A DNA stretch of 64,000 bases, taken from the NCBI GenBank assembly GCA_029641185.1, contig JAPWGK010000011.1, positions 930,001 through 994,000 of the forward strand, in the 5' to 3' direction. The translations under genes and the position numbers were made by a program. Positions 45,301 through 59,100 of the stretch are shown one piece after another. Every line of letters starts with the position of its first letter. Position 1 is the first letter of the stretch. A model generated the notes under the pieces. The model saw only the letters and a list, made by a program, of their open reading frames with translations, was not told the origin of the DNA and did no database searches. This DNA is from Pseudofabraea citricarpa (taxonomy: Eukaryota > Ascomycota > Leotiomycetes > Helotiales > Dermateaceae).

Positions 45301-48300
45301 TTGACCTCTTCGCAGATCTTCTGCATTCTGGCGAATGGGTGATTGGCCCTATCCAAAAATACACCAATGGCCCCAGTCCGAAGAACGGCCAGCATTGAGA
45401 CAACAGACCATATTGATTTTTCAAACAATAGTGGGATTATGTCACCACATCCAACACCTTGTTCCTGTAAATCCAGCCCGATTAAACGAGAATACTCTTC
45501 CAGCTGAGCGTATGTGAGGTCTCCATCCCACGAACATATGGCCGACGCACTTGGTGTCAAGATTGAGTTTACTAAGATCAAGTCGTGAACGCAGATGTTG
45601 ACAGACTGAGGTAACTTATGATTCCAGGATGCAATCTGTGCCACGTCTTCTGGGCTGGTCGTGCTTATCTCTTTGATACGGCAGTCGTTTAAGGAACATA
45701 GTTGTCTCATGACTTGAAAAAACTGGGAAATAATATGGGACATATTGAATTCTGATATGACTTCTGTGTCAAAACTAGCCTTGGTTATGAAGCCGGTCGT
45801 TGTCAACTGGCATTCTAAAGTGAGGGGATGTGTACTGATATCAGCTTGCTCAGGCGAGATGTCGCGTAAAGTGAGATTGTCTTCGTCGCCTTCGTCAAAT
45901 TCAACTGGCTGTACAACCAGTAAAGTCTGGAATTCACAAGCATCTCTAGCCTCTGAGCTCAAGTTCCTGATATTCTCGAGGCCAAATTGTTCGTAATCAG
46001 TCTGATCAACTGATTGCTGATGGATCTGATGCAAAAGTATCTTCTTAGTCTCAGCAAGATCAAGGCGAACGACAGCTGGCACTGTTGCAAACGTAGGACC
46101 TGCGATAGCTTCTATGCCTGGAAGATTTGCCTTGCGACCAGAGGTTGTGACACCAAAGCTGACATGGTCACACTCAGTATAACGGGAGACAACTATAGCC
46201 CAACCGGCGCAGATTGCATTCGATATCCCTAAATCGGATGCATCCTCTTGTCGTATATCAAGTGTCCGTTTTAACACCTTATTTGGATGTGGCAAATAAT
46301 CTGGTCGCGGCACTTTTGGAAAGTGGACTGGTGTAGCACCTGCAAAAGATTGTCTCCAGAAATCTGAGCTCCCTTGTTCCGGTATCTCCATGACATGCCT
46401 GATGAAAAGGCTGTACGGCACTGTTGGCACAGGAGGTTGACCCAGGAGAATATTATTCAACTGTCTTTGCAATAAACTAATAGACCAACCATCATATAAC
46501 GAATGATGTATGGTCCATAACAGCATCCTTTTCGACCCCTCAATGAGAGTGAAGCGACACAGGCTCTTTCCAAGGACCATTTCGTTTGGTTGGTCGCCAT
46601 TAAAATCAGATGTTGTCGCATTCCTAACGCTCCATTCGAAGTTGTCTTTAATTATCACCTGGTAGAAACCTCCTTGTGTGTGGATAATACGAGTGCGCAG
46701 AATTGAATTCTGATCAACGAGGCTACGGCATGCATTTGAAAGCCGGTCAACGTCCAGATTGTTCGGTATCTCAAATAAATCGGCTGCGACGTACGAATTA
46801 GGGAACTTCAAAGACAGCGCCATTATACCCTCTTGAAGATGAGAACAAGGATACATGTCTTCAATTTCTGTCTCGTTAACACCACAAACCTTTGCTGCTT
46901 CCGCCATCAAACTGGTCTTCTCGTTCTCTCCAGCTAATAAACTGAAAGCCGATGGTGCGTGTGGAACAATCTCTAAACGAGTAATTCGCTGTACCATATC
47001 CTCCAGAGTGTTGTATCTGGTAATGTCAGCCACCGTTAAGCTCCATCCTTTCTTTCGAGCAGATGTAGCAAGTCTAATTGCTCTGATAGAATCGCCACCC
47101 ATTTGGAAAAATTTATCATCCAGCCCTATTATCATTATTAGAATATTATGCTAAATAATGCGCAAGAAAAAGAACAAACCTATGTGCTCTTTGCTTATTT
47201 TGAGTACCTCGGACCAAAGTTCTTGGAGGCCTGATTGGAGTTCAGTTTCTGGTATCCGTTTTTGGGTGCTTGTGCCAGACGCTGCCAAAAATTCATCATC
47301 TGACAAGTGGAACACTAGCTGCTTGAGTTTCTTGCGGTCGATTTTATCAGAGCTTGTGAGTGGTAACTTGGAAAGTCTAAGGTACAGAGATGGAATCATG
47401 TACCGAGGAACTCTTTCAACAAGATCCTGTCGAAGACTCAAGATTCGTGGATCATTCTGGAAGGAACTATCGCTTGCTTCTTCAGATAATGTATCGTTCT
47501 GAAATACAAGGAAAGCTACCAAAATTTGCTGATCGCTTTCTGTACTGCGACTCGCCACTTCCGCAATTACTTCAACCGGTTCCAGCGCACAAGACTGGAT
47601 GTGATGCTCGATCTCAGACAGCTCAATACGCTGCCCATAAAGCTTGATCTGTTGATCTTTGCGGCCGATGTACTCCATCGTTCCATTCGAACAGTATCGA
47701 ACAAGATCACCAGTCTTGTACATTCTGCGTGGATATTGAGTAGAACCGCTATGAGCATCTACAGGCTTGACCAAATCAAGCCAGGCGGGTGAATTGATGA
47801 ATGCTGCACGAGACTTCACGTCGTCATTCAGATATCCACGGCCAACGTTTGGCCCATCAAGAATCAGTTCGCCGATGCACCCCACCGGCATGAGGCGTTC
47901 ATGGTCATTGGGATCCACGATCCACGTACGACATGCGACACCTCGGCCAATGTGTCCACCGTATAGCTCAGGAGTAGATGATACACAAGCACTAGGGCAG
48001 CATTCGCTCGGACCATACATATTCGTCAACCGTACACAGCTTCCGTAGGACTCTACTATAGCATCCGTCATTTGCTCCCCTCCAATATATAAATCCGTCA
48101 GTGTTGTGAGTTGTCTTGGATCAATGAGTCGAGCGAGCGATGGTGTGAACGCACCCCAATGAACACCCATCCTGTTCATTGCCCCGGTCAAATCATTTGA
48201 TAACTCATGTTGTGATGGCATACATATTGTACCCCCGATCATAAGCGGCATCAAAATCTCCTCGATACTTGAGTCAAAACTGTAGGCGGAAGAAACAAGA

Positions 48301-51300
48301 CCACGCCAAGTAGCTTTAGCATTCGTCATCTTAGCCAATGCATCGATGTAGGTACAAAAGGATCTGTTCTCGATCATTATTCCTTTTGGTGTACCAGTTG
48401 TTCCGCTTGTAAATACCACGTATAGAAGATCCGATGGTTTGTATTGATGTTGTATCAAATCATTAGATGAACTTCTCTGTACTTGTTCGGTGGTCTGCCT
48501 CGGCTTTTTTATGCCTCCAAAGAAGTCTTCTACGACTAAAGTATCTGATGAGAGTTTCTTTGATAGTTTCAAACATTCTCTAGAGCTCAAGATGACTTGA
48601 GAATTTGTTTGTGCCACGACGCTTTGCAGACGATCCAGCGGATGCGTTGGGTTCAAGAGCACAAAAGCTCCGCCCATTTTATTAACTGCGAGTAGGGAAA
48701 CCACAACCCATTTGCTTCTTTCGAAAATTATCGGCACAATAATATCTGGCCCAATACCTCTGTACCTCAATTCGTTGCCGAGGACTGTGGAAAGTTTGTC
48801 AAGCTCCTCGTAAGTAAAATTGCCATCCCACGAGCAGATAGCCTGTTTTCCTGGGGAAATCGTGCAGTTCTCTTGGATCACATCACACACTCGCCGGTCG
48901 ATAGAATTTGGGTACGTAGCATTCCACTTTGAAATCGAAATTTGATCCGCAGGTGCCAGCAACTTTAGATCTTTGACATTTCGTTTCAGTGGCGCATCAC
49001 GAAACTGTTGAATAAGATGGTCCAATTGCAATATAAACCTCTCGATCCAAATGTTTTCCAGTACACTTGAATCATAAAAAACTTGAAAGACGGCGGTGCC
49101 TTTCCCAAATCTGCAGTCAATAGTCAACGGATAAGTTCCAGCATCTGAGAATTCGTCATAAGTGACATGTATGCCATCAAGCTCAACTTCCTCTTCAGGT
49201 GGCTGTGTAATGAGAAGGCATTGAAAATCGCAAGCCACTTCGGCGTCGTGATTTAACTGTCGTATATTTTGCAAGCCCAGTGTCTCGTGCGGTATCATCT
49301 CCAGGGCTTGTTTCTGCACTTGCTCAAGGAATTCCGATACACTTCGGTCTTGGTCAATTTGGACCCTAATGGGGACAGTTGAGAAGGTTGGTCCGGCAAT
49401 CGTATCGATTCCCTCTATCTGGGCATTTCGACCTGATGAAATTGTCCCAAACACTATGTCATCTGAGTTGCTGTATTTTGAGATCAGAAGTGCCAGTGCA
49501 GCGCGGACAAGACTAGAACTGGTAAACACTTCTCGTGGAGATAGTGTTATACTCTTTTTTGCTCTCAAAATAGTCCCCTGTTCACGAGAGGAGTTGGCAC
49601 GAATCGGGAATGTCGGTGCCTCAAGCTCTGGAAATTGTTCTCTCCAGTACAATTCCGTATTTTCTACATTTTGCGCCCCAAGGTATTTGATGAAGTGACT
49701 GAACTCGGTATGAAGAGTTATGGGCTCTCTTGAAACAATCCGGTTAACTTCCCGAAGAATAAATGGCGCTGACCAGCCATCGTATGTGCAGTGGTGTGCT
49801 GTCCAGACAATTTTAGCATGTTCTTTGCCTTCACACTGAATGAAGGCAAATCTGTTGAGTTGAGAGGCTATGCCCATTGGCGAAGTCGAATCATCAAGTA
49901 AGTATTGGTCATAGTTCGTTGCATAGTTCCAGATCAAGTCTTCATCGATCACAACTTGAATCAAGCCTTCGTTGGTCTCGATAATTCTAGTTCGAAGAAT
50001 CTCAAACTTTCGATATGCTTGTTCCCAAGCCTTCATATAAAGAGGAAATTTGGCTGTTCTTGGCAAATCAATAATAGTTCGGGCTACATAAGCTCCAGAA
50101 CGACGCAGTGACAGCGCAAGAAGACCCTGCTGAAGCGGCGTGCAAGGGTAAGCGTCCTGTATCGATGCTTCCATCAAACCAAATTGACTGGTAGCTATTT
50201 GAATGACCTCGGCTGGGGTCTTGAGCAAAGAAAATGGCGGACATGTACTTGGTATCTCGCAAACAATAGGTTTAGCTATTTTAGCCATTTGAGAAAGTCG
50301 CTGATGCTGGAGAATATCAGCCACTGTCAAATTTAACCCATTCTTTCGGGCTAAAGAGACGAGTTTCATAGCCCGAGCGGAATCACCACCAAGTTGGACA
50401 AATTGGTGATCTACACTAATTATGTGTGGTTCCACACCCAGGATTGTTGACCACATGCTAGCGAGCTGCTTCTCGGTTTCAGTTGACGGTGGTATCCTCG
50501 CTTGACTTTCGCTAGAGCTGCTCATTGGAAATGGATTTAAGCTTATGTATTGTGCTACCATCTCTTGTAATGCCCGACGGTCAAGTTTTCCGGATATTGT
50601 CATTGGCATCTGTTGTATTGGTACGAAAAATACTGGAACAAGCAAGGCTGGCAAGGAATGAGCCATTGTTAAGCGCAGCTCGTGTACAATAGCTTCAAAA
50701 TTCGCGTTTCTTGATTTTGTTGCCGGTAGACCATTGTTTGAAGCGCCATTCTCATTTGAATTTGAACCATTCTGTATCTCTGATAATGAATAATCAGTGC
50801 CTAAACATATCGATCCCACTAGCAGTGTTCGAGATTGAGGTGAAATTTCAAGCACGTGTGCTGCGGCTTGAGTGTTAGTTGGTAGTAACCTTTTCATGTG
50901 GTATTCAATCTCTCCAAGCTCAACACGTTGTCCGTTTAATTTGACTTGCGTGTCTCTTCGCCCCAGGAACTCTATCGTTCCATCCTCCATTTGCCGAACC
51001 AAATCCCCAGTCCGATAAAGACGCCTCTGGATTTTGTTTGAGGGGTAAAGATTTTGCAACCATTGTGGTGGGTCGATAAATGTCTTCGCGGTCTTCTCAG
51101 GGTCGTTCAAGTACTCCCGAGCAAGATTAGGGCCTTCAATAAGAAGTTCCCCAATATTGCCAACCTCAAGGAGTTGAGAAGGGTCATCAGGTGCGGTGAT
51201 CCAGGCTCTTCCACAAGCTGGACGGCCAATACTTCGTGAAAATTGACCTGGTTTTATTGATTCGGTTGTGAAAGTCCATACCAGGCATTCGGTAATGCCA

Positions 51301-52235
51301 TAGACGTTTATCAACCGAATCTTGGCAGCCCATCGATCCACAAGAGTAGCTGTCAAAGCCTCGCCGCCTACAGAAAGTGTCCGTAAGGATGGAACATCCT
51401 CAGGCTCAAGTTGTTCGGCAACGGTGGGAGTAAGGCAAACGTAATTTGCTTTTAGCGATTTGATACTCTTAGCAAGATCATTGAGTCGGTCCCAATCCGA
51501 ACAAACGCAAAGGACAGCGCCTTGCATGAAAGTGCCAAATATGTCGCTCATGCTTGTATCAAAAGTATAAGCACTGAACTGTAATGTTCGTGAGTAGGTC
51601 CGTATTCCCATTGCACGACTGTGATGATATATGCTGAAGCATAGCGGACCGTGTTGTTGGACAATACCTTTAGGACGGCCCGTACTGCCAGAAGAGTACA
51701 TAAGGAGAGCGGCATCATCTGGTCTGGAATTTGAAACATATCTCTCCGGAGGAGAATGTGATTCCAGCTTGTAAACAAGGTTTGTAGTTGCCACGACTCT
51801 ATTGATGTTGGTGACGGCGGAAAAAATGTTTGAATATGTGCTTGATGTCACTGCAAAACGAGCTTGGGTATCTTCCAACACAGTGCTGAGACGTTTGCTG
51901 GCGTTACTTGGATCAAGAGGAACGCATATACAGCCGGCTTTTAGAATAGCTATGATCACAACGATGGCCAAACGACATTTTTCAAACACTATAAAAATGA
52001 AGTCTTGGTGCTGAACCCCTAAAGTTCTGAGGTGGGCTGCGAGGCCAGAAGATAGCCTAGCAAGTTCAGAATAAGTGAAGGTGCCATCCCAAGCATCAAC
52101 AGCAATAGAGTTTGGAGATACCTGCGCTTGCTTGTCAACAATCTCATGCAGACAGCAGTTGGTAAGGTCGTCTTCTGAGCTGTTCATCGATTCTCTCCAT
52201 GTCAAATGGGCAACCGTTTCTGTGGTGGTTGCCAT
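42354..52235 (-). CDS. Trimodular non-ribosomal peptide synthetase, A-T-C-A-T-C-A-T-C (3256 aa)
   Basis: Three exons: 52235-47180, 47125-42564 and 42506-42354, phases matching; the first intron falls just before the second carrier domain's MGGDS. Domain order by motif (approximate residues): A1 YSSGSTGRPKG (180), YRTGDL, GKLDRR; T1 LGGDS (617); C1 HHCTYDGWS (815); A2 FTSGTTGTPKG (1278), YKTGDL, DKIDRK; T2 MGGDS (1697); C2 HHSLYDGWS (1894); A3 FTSGSTGTPKG (2352), YRSGDL, KANRKR; T3 LGGDS (2762); C3 HHALMDGG (2973). Each A domain has the Asp that binds an alpha-amino group (TFDTS, SFDSS, TFDMC). There are no epimerisation, methylation, reductase or thioesterase motifs, and no starter C domain. 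The terminal C domain probably releases the tripeptide, perhaps by cyclisation, as known for fungal CT domains. Start: first in-frame ATG; an in-frame stop lies upstream. All core motifs are intact, so it should be active. Confidence 0.95.
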
Positions 52236-53329
52236 ATCTAGACGATCCTCCAAGATAATATTTTGAGTCAGATAGGGAACGATGTTGGCCCTCTACGTCT
52301 CGAGAATAGTGATTGTTGCTGTTTTTTCTGAGTAGCTAAGCGGTAGCTTGATATGACTGTTCAACATGGCACCATTGCTTGGGGGTATATCTTTTCTTTG
52401 CTTTTCTGAAAAGTTCAGACAGCACAGGTGATTTTCTAGGTGAGCAACATTCCTTTGCATAAGACGTGACCGCGCCATGGCTGCAGACAAGCAGAAACCC
52501 GGGCTCAGCAGTTCTTGACGCCGACAGTCACTTTCTGTCTGACGCAACCTGCTCTCACTGTCCTGTCAGCTCGAAATTGATACGCCCACATCTTGAGTCG
52601 GTGCGCAAAGACTTTATTGATTGAGCATGTGACCATGAAAATGTGCCCTGTTGTCGAAAAGTCACGAATCAGAGAGACCCTTGGATGTCCTCGGCAAAGC
52701 ATGAAACTAGCCAAAAGAAGATCCGGCTGATACGTACCCGACACTAATTGTATTACATGTAGAGAGCCGGAACACTTTTGCTCATAATATGGAGAAGTTG
52801 TACGACCTAAGGTGCGCCTACTTGCCGCAACTATGTGTCAAGCCTTCTTACTAGTTGCCCAACACAACTTGTTTCTCCTTACCTAGCTCGGCTAATTTGG
52901 TTGGGGTGCCCAGGAAAGGTTCTTATTACGATCACCCCCTTTTAAGCTTCGCTGCAGTGTAAACCTAACTGTTCTAATGTGATACAGCTCACGAAAGGGT
53001 CATACTGTTATATAATGGTTATGCAGAAACAGAACAGAGCTGAAATAGTCTGCCTACCTAGTCAAGTTCCCATGTAACTTTTGCTTCCAAACTATCAGTG
53101 ATACAGCGTCCCTAGCCTCATTTATCTAGCTTGGGAAAGCAGAATGAACTTTAAAGTGATTTGATCTTGCTATAGGTAGTCTAGCTTTCGTATCAGTACG
53201 GAGTACCCAAGTTCGAAATTCTCAAATAGTCACCTAGGCACGACACCGATACGGTGCTTGATTGAACCACTTTTGATTGTTTGATTTTTCATAACTCCCA
53301 ATTTTTGAAATCAAACTTCAACTAAAACA
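52236..53329. promoter_or_regulatory. Upstream region of the NRPS gene
   Basis: About 1.1 kb between the NRPS start and the 3' end of the P450 pseudogene. No gene. AT-rich stretches (53000-53330) alternate with mixed sequence; no regulator binding site can be assigned. Confidence 0.45.
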
Positions 53330-54371
53330 TCACAGACGTGTAAACCGGACGAAGAGTTTCTCATCAAGCGAGCCAAGCGCAAATTCACTATATGATGCAC
53401 GATCTACAACCGTTGTGCTGAAGTCGGTGAAAATGGCAACCAAAATGTATCGCACAACTACAGAAAGTTTTAATGTCAGCATTCGATATTCGAAAACACC
53501 ATGCCTCCCAGCGACTTTCTCCATTGGGTGATGTTAGTCGGACTAAAAATATTCTACGTACTGTAATGAGTAGAGTTGACCCCAATACAGATGCGGGACC
53601 CGCCACCAAAAGCCCATCGACTTTCACTGGTTGCTTCTCTAGCACCGTCGCTTAACCACTTCCCCGGTCCCCACTCATCTGCAGACTCCCATTTCGCTGG
53701 ATCGCGATTTATAAGCCACTGGAAGGTATTTACACGCGTGCCTAAAGGAATGCCATTATAGCCTCCGAGGGGCACAGATTGGTCGTGTGAAGTCACCCGT
53801 GGTAAGAGTATGCTGTACGGACGCATGCGAAATGACGCTTGAAGCACTGCAGCTAAATATGGAAGCTTGTCCAATGGTAATGAAAGTTGCTCAGTACTTC
53901 CCGAAGGGGCTGTCATTGTGATTCCTGCTGTCGATAGCTCTGCTCTGAGTTGATGTTGTGCGTTGTGGTGGCGAGAAATATAATAAATTGTGTACGCAAC
54001 GACAAATTCGAGAACCTCGCGCGCTCCAGACATGTGGTCGAAAGCTCACTTTAACTGCTAGATTATGTCCTATAGATTAGATTTGAACGAAAACCTTTCC
54101 TGGCCTCCTTTCACCTTTTAATAAACAATAGGCGTGTCTTCTGGGTTCTTGGGGTTGGCTTTCAGAACAGCATCAGCGCTCGTGCACATCTTCATCATCC
54201 AAATTTCCAAATATTCCGTTGACTCGGCAAAACCTCTTGTTAAAAGTCAAAGCCAAACTTTTTGAGACATCTCGTGAAGTTTGGCAGCTCCTATATCCAG
54301 AAAGCGTCTGGACAATATCTCTTCTCATAATGCTCGAGCCACTCCCGAGTCTTGGTCGGAGGGCCTTCAAT
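53330..54371 (-). pseudogene. Decayed cytochrome P450 (C-terminal half only)
   Basis: The 3' part is open and recognisable: SGAREVLEFVVAYTIYYIS (I-helix region), LPYLAAVLQASFRMRP, VNTFQWLINRDPAKW, WGPGKW and the heme site FGGGSRICIG, then, after an intron with donor GTCAAC, HGVFEYRMLTLKLS and a normal P450 tail ending FVRFTRL. The upstream half survives only as fragments: TREWLEHYEKRYC, LPNFTRCLKKFGFDF and ADAVLKANPKNPEDTPIV lie in order but are separated by a TAG (54293-54291), a TAA (54242-54240), a frame change near 54200 and a further TAA. The ExxR Glu is replaced by Ala (ASFR). The usual N-terminal membrane helix is absent. So it cannot make a working enzyme. Its position between the NRPS and the ABCC exporter suggests it once tailored the peptide. 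Confidence 0.8.
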
Positions 54372-56145
54372 AAAGTTTTATGCAGAATTATAACCGAATA
54401 TAAACTGTGTTACAATGTCAAGAGAAAGAGAATGGCTTGATTCGAGGAGTTCTGAGGGCTTCTTTTGCTTGGATTGAGTCATGAGGTAAGGTTACCACCG
54501 CTACAATGGCTAAGGTAGACGGCGATAGCAATAAGATTGCCATACTAAGGTGTAAGAGAGATAGAACCGAGTGATCAAGATAAAAACAGTTCTGATTTAT
54601 GAATAGAACTGGACCAAATTAACCCCGAGAAACAAACGGTTTCGTCGCATCTTGACTAAATCTTCTCATCTCAGAAAAGGCTAGGTCTTTACAAATTAGC
54701 TACAGGCGACTAGCAAAAGTCTTACTACACAGTAGGTAGAAAGAAGGTTTCAAATGCTAGGCCGACCACATCTTCTTCGTGTTTCACACACCTTGCTGGG
54801 CGTTCGAAGCCGAGGTGTGATTGAGACGCAACTGATAACTTCAACCATGCTTCAGTGCTTGTACAGGAAGTTTCCAGTCCTTAGCCCCGTGCAACTTCAG
54901 GGGAAGAATTCTGAAAGCCAATGGCTGGCTGACAACCAACGTCTTTTCTCTTATGAACCTTAGGGTGTGGTTGTATCCTCGCCGGTAGGTACGGAAGGGT
55001 GGACTAAAAGTACATTTGCGATTCGTATTCTTTTTAAATTTTACATGCCTTGTTCTAACTTAGATTATCAGCTGAAACTAAGAGCAAGATGGACGTTGCA
55101 ATATTTTTTCTTGCACAGACTTGGCCGGGGACACTATTCTTCTCTGCAGACCGACAGCCGCAGCGACCGCAGCGGGGACCGTAGCTGGATCATTGATTCT
55201 CCTCCTTCGCGAGACAAACTTCTAGGAGTCAAGGTTTGCAACATATCTGCATGCCATCTCCCTTCGGCTCAATAGAAAGGGGGTAGAAAAGGGCGTCGAT
55301 TCACGTTCCATCATGGCCAATCGCTGATGTTAGAACTAGCTTTTCGATATACGCTCCGAGCCGTCAGCCGCATCACCACGTATTGAGTAGTCTTCAGCCA
55401 GTTCCTGGCGCCTCATGGCGCCGCTTGCGATGGCGGGGAAAACTAGCATTGGCATTGACGTTGGCATTCTGACCTGCAGACCCTTTCCCCGGAGCTGAAA
55501 GCGCTCGTGATCATTTGACTGCGACTTCTGTGCTCCCGGAGAGTTATGACGAGCTTTATCGGCATGCTTTCGCCATTGTATGAACACGAAATGATGGAGC
55601 TGGTGTTACAGTGGCAGCTCAATCGTGGATGATTCCATGGCTGTACAGTAGCACAGGGTCGCACGATGTGGAGAATGTACGTATGCAGGAAGATCGAAAG
55701 ATCGAACATCTCACATCATCAGGCCTGGCGCATCTGATGACCCCTGTGCCCGAGATGCATGCCAGGTTATTCTGCTTCGTGCCGTGCTGCTGCTGTCTCA
55801 GCCTGCCATGTCTTGTTAGCAAACGTCGACGATCCCTATGATGGCCATCATACAAGAGGGGCCTTTCCGTTACGCACATGTGTTGTAGATCATATATCAC
55901 TAGAGACTGGCAGACCGACCGTACGTACAGGCAATACTGTAGATGTCCGTGTTTGATGGTAAGGTTGAGGGCAATAAATTATGGTTCTCGCTAGAGTGAC
56001 CCCTAAAGTAACTCGATTGCGCTAAAATTGGTGCTGACCTCGTCTCGGCTTGCTGACTGCTGATTGCGGAATTTCCTTGTGGTTGCAAATTTTTGTTACT
56101 CTATATCTATTACAACTTCAGAAACGCGTCTGGCCGACCTTGAAG
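54372..56145. other. Intergenic, no supported gene
   Basis: About 1.8 kb upstream of the ABCC gene. Missing N-terminal parts of the P450 pseudogene were sought here and not found. Frames up to 102 codons have no motifs. The sequence just before 56146 is open in the ABCC frame back to a TGA near 56035 but has no ATG. Confidence 0.45.
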
Positions 56146-59100
56146 ATGCCTCGCCTGGACAGCACTGTATCGCTCGTGTGTGCAGCTCTGACTACGGCCC
56201 ATACGTTTTATCAGGCATTTCCAGGGTCGTTTCCTTTCAACAGCTTGTTTTCGGGACGCCTGGGCTACAAGTACAGCCACGTTTCTCGATCCCAGGGTTA
56301 CAGCGACGAGGATGGCGATGCTGACCCTGAGACGGTGGCAGAGTATTCAGATCGTCTCCCAAAAACCCTGGCGATGGTTTTTATGATCATGGATTTTATC
56401 GTGGTTCTGGCACGAATTATTCCTGCTATTGGGGCGTCATTATCATTATTTGGTATCCTAGCACGCGTAAGTAATTCGCTCTATCTTCATTGTTGTTCTT
56501 TTGGAATTATGATTATCTCGTTAGGCTTGGTACTCAGCTAACCAATTTTTAGTTATTAATCATATTTCAATTAGGTTTTCTTTTTGGAATATCCAATCCT
56601 GTAAAGAAATTCAACATTGGGAATGGCGCAGGCATCGCTTGTTTTACGTGTGCATTTGCCTCGCTGTATCATATTTATCATGTCAATCACTCGGCTAGAG
56701 AAGGGCAACAAAGTGTCGGTTTTCTCACATTGGCTGAATTGATATTTCTTTTCTCGGCTGGGTTCTGTGCGTTTTCACTTCCTCGTAGGCCTGGTGTCCT
56801 TTACCGCGGGCGACCAGTTGATGAACAGTATACGGTGTCCGCGATCAAAAGGTGCGAGAGATGCGAATCTCAATTTTCCATCTAGTACTGATTGATTTCC
56901 TTAGATACTCGTTTGCTTGGACGCGGTCGTTACTTTCACGAGCGAAACTTGAGGGAAGACTTGAATACAAAAATCTGCCGGAGTTGGACGAGGCAGGGCG
57001 CTCTGAGCCTTTGTTGGCTCGTTTGCTTGAGCTGACTACACAACGAAAGCCGCGATCACTATGGCTTACGATCTTTTCGGTGCACCGAGAAAGATTCTTC
57101 CAGCAGTGGATACTGACTATAGCTTCAGGGTTTGCCTTGTACGCACCGCAGTTGTGTATGCTCCAAATTCTCACACTTCTTGAACAACGCGATCAGACGG
57201 ACCCAAATTCTTGGGATGTGTGGTTCTGGGTTTTGGCTTTGGGGGTAGCAAAAATATCACAGGTAGTCATTGAGTCCTGGTACGTTAGTATTCTCTGTAC
57301 AGTAGTCCAGTCATTGATGTTTTATCAGGTTAGAGTGGATAAACTGGGCAATTCTATCTGTTCCTGTGCGATCACAATTAGCCGCAATCATATTTCAGAA
57401 ATCCCTACGCACGAAAGATATCAAGGGGGCCCAAGTCGCGAATGAGAAAGAAACCGAATCAAGAACAGATGATAGCTCGGATGATGACGCAGAAAATCAA
57501 CCCTTGTTAGGCGACTCATCAACGAGTTATAACACAACAGACCCGCCAGCTCCTGAAACTGAGGATGAGGATGAGTCTTCTGGAATAAACCAAGGATTCA
57601 TAAATCTTGTTGGTTCTGATACTGTTCGTATTTCCAACTTCGCAGCGGAGAACAATTTGTTTCTTAGTACTCTGGTCAATATGGCATTAGCACTTATAAT
57701 CCTCTTCCGTCTTCTCGGCTGGCTGGGTGTCTGCACTGGTCTGATCATGCCAGTTCTGCTGACACCTTTGAATCTCCGAGCTACTCGTATGTATTCAGAT
57801 GCACAGGACTCTGTCATGTCCATTCGAGATCAGAGAATGGCTCTTGTTGGGGAGGCCCTACAAGGTATCCGTCAAATAAAGTTTACCTCTGTTGAAGAAC
57901 GCTGGCAAGGTATGATTATGGCTATCAGAAGTAGAGAGTTGAAACAACAGTGGCTTGTCTACATTCTTACTAGTAGTCTACTTTGTATCTGGATGTCTGC
58001 GCCACTCTTATTCAGTACCGTTGCACTTGCAGTGCATGGTTGGCAAAATGGTGGAATGTCAGCAGCTGTGGCTTTCACTGCTCTGTCAATATTTGGCACC
58101 CTTGAATATGCCTTGAGTGTTGTTCCTAATCTCATTACAGAAGCTGTTGACGCAAATGTAAGTGTAGGACGAATTGAGAAACATCTTGAAAGAGCAGAGA
58201 AGAGAATGCCTCAAATGATAGGTGAAATTGTCACTTTTGATCAAGTTACCATTCGCTGGCCATCTGATACTGAACGTAAAGGCGCTTTCTCAATAAGCGG
58301 CCTTAATCTACAGTTTCCCAAGGCAGCTCTCAGGTAGGTCATGTACATCTTCTCGATTCCTGGGTCGAGACTTGATTTTTGAACACATTTCTAACATTTA
58401 ATAGCATCATCTGTGGAAAGACAGGAAGTGGCAAGAGTCTCCTACTCGCATCCATTTTAGGGGAGTCGGACGTTACAGCCGGATGTATTAAATTACCAGG
58501 GAAGCACCCAATAGAAGCTGAAGAGTGGATTGATCACTCGTTGGTGGCTTACGTCGCTCAAATTCCATGGACTGAAAATGCGACCATCCGCGATAATATA
58601 TTATTCGGACTTCCGTTTATGCGTGATCGCTATGAAAAGGTTCTCTGGGCATGTGCGCTAAAAAAGGACATTGAGATTATGCCAGATGGTGAATTTACTG
58701 AGGTCGGAGCTAACGGCATCAATCTAAGCGGCGGCCAGAAATGGAGAATAACCTATGCGCGAGCCTTATATTCACGAGCAGGTACGCTTGTACTGGATGA
58801 TATATTTAGTGCTGTCGACGCACATGTCGGTCGTCATATACTTGAGCATGGGCTATTGGGTTCTCTTTCATCTGGCAGGACGAGAATTTTAGCGACACAT
58901 CATGAAGATCTCGCATTACCCTATGCATCATATGTTGTTCGGTTGCTAGGAAATGACCATGGGTCAAGTCATGCCAAGACAGTTACCCAGACTCCTCGAT
59001 ATATGTCCCAAGGCAGTACTAGCCCTGTGTCTGCGAAATTGGGAATGAGCGAATATGGAACCGAGATGCCAGATCATTCGGTCCAGGATGTGATGATTGA

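Noticed and set aside
42531..47135. The NRPS as two separate genes
   Set aside because: A GTTTGT...AATAG intron at 47179-47126 joins the frames in the right phase exactly inside the second carrier domain, so one gene is the better reading.
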